64,000 nucleotides of DNA from Casuarius casuarius (taxonomy: Eukaryota > Chordata > Aves > Casuariiformes > Casuariidae): NCBI GenBank assembly GCA_003342895.1, contig PTFA01000082.1, positions 2,228,793-2,292,792 of the forward strand, in the 5' to 3' direction. The notes beneath the pieces were generated by a model. The model made no database searches. It worked only from the letters and a program-made list of their open reading frames with translations, and was not told the DNA's origin. Position 1 is the first letter of the stretch; each line of letters begins with the position of its first letter. Shown here one piece after another: positions 61,020 through 64,000 of the stretch. The position numbers and the translations under genes are program-made.

Positions 61020-61480
61020 CCCTGCTCCTCGGCTAGCACATGCCATCTGAGATGAAGCAGGTCTGTGAAACCATGACCTGCAGAGGGGCAGAGAAAAAAA
61101 CATTTCTGGCCCTGGAGCCAGAGCTTCCCATAGGGAAGGGTGGGAGATGGAGACTCGGCAGCGCTTTTCTCCGGTACCACTTCGGAGGGTTGCTCCCTTG
61201 GAGGGGTTGGCATCCGTTTCCCTTTCCAGTTGCAGGGACAGCCCAGACTCAGCAAGAGAAGCAGGCCAGTCCCTCAGATCCCCACGGTGATGTCCTGCAC
61301 TCACCCCCCGACATNTGAGTTCTGGTTTCCTTCTCCTGCAGAGCACTCTCACCTGCACCCGCCTTTTACACGGAGATTGTCCTCCTGGGAAGCTTTTCCT
61401 TTCCTCAGGGGGGTGGGACGTGGCTCTGCAGGGCTCCTAGCAGAAGTCTGGGGCAGCATGTGGATAGAGCATGGAGGGAG
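61020..61480. other. GC-richer patch with CpGs, frames open on both strands
   Basis: GC- and CpG-enriched relative to its flanks (gactcggcagcgcttttctc, cacttcggaggg). Plus frames of 92 and 115 codons and minus frames of 80 and 160 codons overlap; none matches a family I know. An ambiguous base is at 61315. It could be a small unmethylated regulatory patch or a non-coding exon. Confidence 0.35.
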
Positions 61481-61627
61481 CTTGTAGGAAGCCTTTGTTG
61501 ACTATACCATCCAGACACTTTGGCCGTCACTCCTTACCCCGTAAATCCAGTGCAATTGCATCAGCATGAGGAGAGCTGCATTTTTTTTATCTGCACATGA
61601 GATCAACATTTGGCTTAGAGTCATTAT

Positions 61628-61673
61628 GTACATATATATATATTATATATATAATATATATAAAATATATACA
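61628..61673. repeat. (TA)n-rich microsatellite
   Basis: Alternating TA with single-base slips (catatatatata, ttatatatataa, tatataaaatatata). It is self-complementary. Confidence 0.9.
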
Positions 61674-61865
61674 TGCCTTTATAAACATTAATGCATATAA
61701 ACTTAAGAAGTTCAGCAACTCTGTGAAATGAAGAACACAAATGCCACTGCAATAGCCTGTAAAAAGAAGTGACATCATGCTAGCCCTTTCACGCTACCCT
61801 TTCATGTTGCAACAGCTTCTGCAGAGAGGGTGTCAGAAGGGTCTGGATGACTTAAGAAGTTTGTG
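61674..61865. other. short non-coding interval
   Basis: AT-rich, no gene is seen. Confidence 0.55.
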
Positions 61866-62200
61866 ATGAGGTATGGAGCGCTTCGCCCTCGGCTCTCTGG
61901 TTTGGACATGACCCCACACAGCAGTGCCTAAAGGTTGCTGCTGTCCATCTCGGAGCAGTCTGCTATTTGTGTTATTTCTGTCTCTGCCCCCAGTGGACAG
62001 AGACCTCTTTCTCAAAAACTGCCAGCCCCTTCGGCCTGACTTGAGGGTCCCATCAGAAGAACGTCTGTGAAGAGAATAGGTGCCAGACCGTACTTCTCTC
62101 TCTCTCCACCGCTCTCTGCCTGCCCTATGGGACAAAGCCTTCGGGAGTCTGCCTATGGATGCAGCAGGTTTCATGCGCGCTACCACTGGCTGTATAAAAG
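61866..62200. other. CpG-enriched block ending at a TATA-like word
   Basis: CpGs are denser than in the flanks (gagcgcttcgccctcggc, atctcggagc, cttcggcctg, aacgtc, catgcgcgc), and the block ends with ctgtataaaagagcagc (TATAAAAG at 62193-62200). A 139-codon minus frame (61833-62252) is open but unrecognised. A weak tissue-specific promoter would look like this, but no transcript evidence exists in the sequence. Confidence 0.25.
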
Positions 62201-62314
62201 AGCAGCATGTTGCAGCAGAAGCTCTGACTAGATCATGGTGCCAACAGTGCACTCACAAGGGTGGCTGCAATATTAAGGGATCCAAAAAAAGCCTTTTAAA
62301 AGTGTCACTGCTAC

Positions 62315-62329
62315 CCACCAGGGGACAGC
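62315..62329 (+). promoter_or_regulatory. CTCF-like motif
   Basis: CCACCAGGGGACAGC matches the CTCF core CCACCAGGGGGCAGC at 14 of 15 positions. Orientation is opposite to the CTCF-like motif at 32202-32216, so the pair would be divergent. Confidence 0.4.
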
Positions 62330-62389
62330 AGGAGGTGCACAGCAGTGGTCTGTGTGTCACTCACAGCAGGGACTGCCAGCACAACGGCT

Positions 62390-62640
62390 TCTGTTTTCAC
62401 TGCCTGTTCAGTATTATTTGTTTTATGTTGATACTGTTGACGCATTTAAAGAGATTATATATTTTTCCCATGGTGTAAACAAAATGACTTGCATTTTGCA
62501 AGGAGAGTAATGGTAATGAGAAGTCAGGCTTCGAGGGGGAATAATGGTAAGGTTGATGGCAAGGAGAAATAAATCTCGTATCCTTAACTTGGTCTGAGCT
62601 GACTGTCCTTTCTTTAAATAAATTAATAAAGTCAAGTCCA
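62390..62640. promoter_or_regulatory. candidate conserved non-coding element
   Basis: Non-repetitive AT-rich block with a forkhead-type word (ggtgtaaacaaaatgac), tgacttgcattttgcaagg, gtaatggtaatgag and taaataaattaataaagtc. Motif texture only. Confidence 0.3.
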
Positions 62641-62970
62641 CATGTTCTAACCTTATGGGGGGCAGGGGGAAGAGGGAACGGGCTGTGATCTCACTGTGAG
62701 CAACATTTTTAGTAGCTGATCTCTTACCATCAGCTTGAAACCAGCTTCAAACAAGGCATGAGTTTGGTGGTTCTCCCAGGGCTGATGTCAAACCTTTACC
62801 CACCACCTCCCTTTTTCTTCCCTTGCCTTGAAGCAGCCCAGGGTTAGACATGAGCACAGAGATGAAGGGTGATGTAAGAAGTCCTGTGAAGCCAGCCAGG
62901 TTTCAAAGGTCACTTTGGGAGCAGCTCTGGCCCTTCACCCCCTACCTCCCACATCACTCCCCGCCCCCTG
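62641..62970. other. non-coding stretch
   Basis: GC-moderate with G-rich and C-rich runs (gggggaagaggg, ccgccccctg). No gene or repeat is seen. Confidence 0.5.
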
Positions 62971-63270
62971 CTCAAGCCCATTGCAGATGAAATAGGTTGA
63001 TATGGGAAGAGGGAATCATGTTATTAATAACCCTAAATTGCAGCTCCCTGGAAGGTGCTGAGCATTCGTTTGTCCTTTGTTCCCAGGGGACAACATACTG
63101 TACATTGCAGCCATTCGTTGTTTGGGTTTTATTTTCCCACCCAAATACAGAACAGTGACAGCTGAGCCGCTGTATGAGAATAGCATTAAAATGTGTAATG
63201 CACCATAAATAAACAGAAGTAGACAGCCAGGAAGCTGTGGTAATCACTGCTTTGATGTAGCATGAATTAT
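62971..63270. promoter_or_regulatory. candidate conserved non-coding element
   Basis: Non-repetitive block with gttattaataaccctaaatt, a SOX-like inverted site at 63077-63093, gaacagtgacagctgagcc (MEIS/TGIF-like TGACAG plus an E-box), gcaccataaataaacag and gcatgaattatgatg. The density of factor-like words is the strongest in this end of the window. Conservation is not shown. Confidence 0.35.
63077..63093. promoter_or_regulatory. SOX-like inverted half-sites
   Basis: TTGTTCCC (63077-63084) and GGGGACAA (63086-63093) form an imperfect inverted repeat with one mismatch around a single A. Facing ACAA/TTGT half-sites resemble SOX dimer sites. Confidence 0.3.
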
Positions 63271-63278
63271 GATGTGTG

Positions 63279-63314
63279 TATATATGTGAGTGAGTGTGTG
63301 TGTGTGTGTGGTGG
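63279..63314. repeat. (TG)n microsatellite
   Basis: tgtgtatatatgtgag followed by an uninterrupted GTGTGT run and gtggtggggt. Confidence 0.9.
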
Positions 63315-64000
63315 TGGGGTTTCAGGGCTTCATGTTTCTGGCTGTGCTTGTTTTGACTCAGCTGCTGTTGCTCTGGGAAGAGAGCGAATCCAGTCTACCA
63401 TTTACATATCTCCACCTTCTCAGTGACAGCTGTTGTCCCTTGACTCAGAGGAAAGAGATCTCAACCTCTGCCTCCTGTTCCCTTGGAGTCCCTTCCTCCT
63501 CCTCCCATGCCCTCTGCCCCACCGCAGAAATGCTGAAGCAGGAGTCCTGGCCTTCTCCCAGGAACGGGGTCAAGACATCCCTCCTGCCACCTAGGAAGGA
63601 TTCCTGTAAAACTGTCCAGGCTTCACCATGACCTTCCAGACATAGCTGATTTATGTTTCTTGGGTTTCATCTACACCAGGCTTTTTTTTTTTTTTCTCCC
63701 TACTGACTTCACACTGCTACCAGAATAGTAAAATCGGCAATGGACACATTAAAGTAGGCAAGTGAGGTTATTAACAACACGGCATCATGTTTCACTAACA
63801 GTATTAAAAATGTAGATGGCTGTTGGTGTCTAGCGCTCTGGGACCTTTAAGATACCCATGCTAGGAGGAAAGAGAAGAAAGTCAGTAGAAAAAATCTAGC
63901 GTGGATATCTCCTTGTTGATTATCTTCTAGTGGCATCCCAGGGACTCCTTTACCTGGCACAGCAAGATGCTTGTTTGGAATAATCTCCTGCCTGCCCCTG
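63315..64000. other. non-coding stretch to window end
   Basis: A 113-codon plus frame (63290-63631) begins inside the TG repeat and runs through pyrimidine-rich sequence (ccttcctcctcctccc), so its openness reflects composition. A 14-base T run lies at 63682-63695. No gene is seen. Confidence 0.5.

Noticed and set aside
1..64000. tRNA, rRNA, snRNA genes, CRISPR arrays or bacterial-type operons
   Set aside because: No hallmark sequences were recognised; composition and repeats indicate a vertebrate nuclear genome.

Overview
The window looks like vertebrate nuclear DNA, most likely from a bird or another archosaur/reptile. It is moderately AT-rich and poor in CpG. Open frames are short and occur at chance density on both strands. 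No Alu, B1 or L1 is visible. One truncated CR1 LINE tail is clear at about 56735-56960. Several very old interspersed repeats of the kind shared by birds, crocodilians and turtles also remain: MIR-like tRNA-SINE relics near 6990, 19585, 54030 and 57148, and short 'actcccattgacttcaatggg'-type relics. One clear CR1 in 64 kb suggests a repeat-poor bird genome rather than a crocodilian or turtle, but species cannot be fixed by eye.

No protein-coding gene can be assigned with confidence. None of the long open frames (the longest about 160-170 codons, at 31321-31830 and 3913-4395, both minus strand) carries a domain I recognise, and in several places both strands are open together, as expected of GC-richer non-coding DNA. 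The best exon-like object is a 63-bp splice-flanked open segment at 125-187. The window is therefore best read as intron or intergenic DNA around an unseen gene. No rRNA, tRNA, CRISPR array or intact mobile element was found.

Layout. 1-3.9 kb: unremarkable, with the exon candidate and a poly-A/(AAAG)n tract. 3.9-4.4 kb: GC-richer patch open on both strands. 4.4-14.7 kb: ordinary sequence with poly-T runs, a MIR-like relic and a 16-bp tandem duplication. 14.7-14.8 kb: AT/CA microsatellite. 14.8-27.2 kb: ordinary, with a 24-bp palindrome at 23.9 kb and an AT-rich, homeodomain/POU-motif-rich block at 25.3-25.5 kb. 27.2-33.1 kb: several old repeat relics and a CTCF-like motif. 33-43 kb: ordinary, with a compound (TG)n(GA)n(ACAGAG)n microsatellite at 38.3 kb. 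43.5-45.2 kb: two strongly purine-skewed tracts. 46-57 kb: ordinary, with an RFX X-box-like motif at 48.9 kb, more relics and the CR1 tail. 57.9-63.3 kb: a run of blocks that look like conserved non-coding elements (AT-rich homeodomain-type motifs, E-boxes, FOX- and SOX-type sites, a CTCF-like site), which makes this end the best candidate regulatory region.

Repeat family calls rest on remembered consensus sequences, and the conserved-element calls on motif texture only. Both need alignment to confirm. I did not find an exciting new system, and the findings are graded accordingly.
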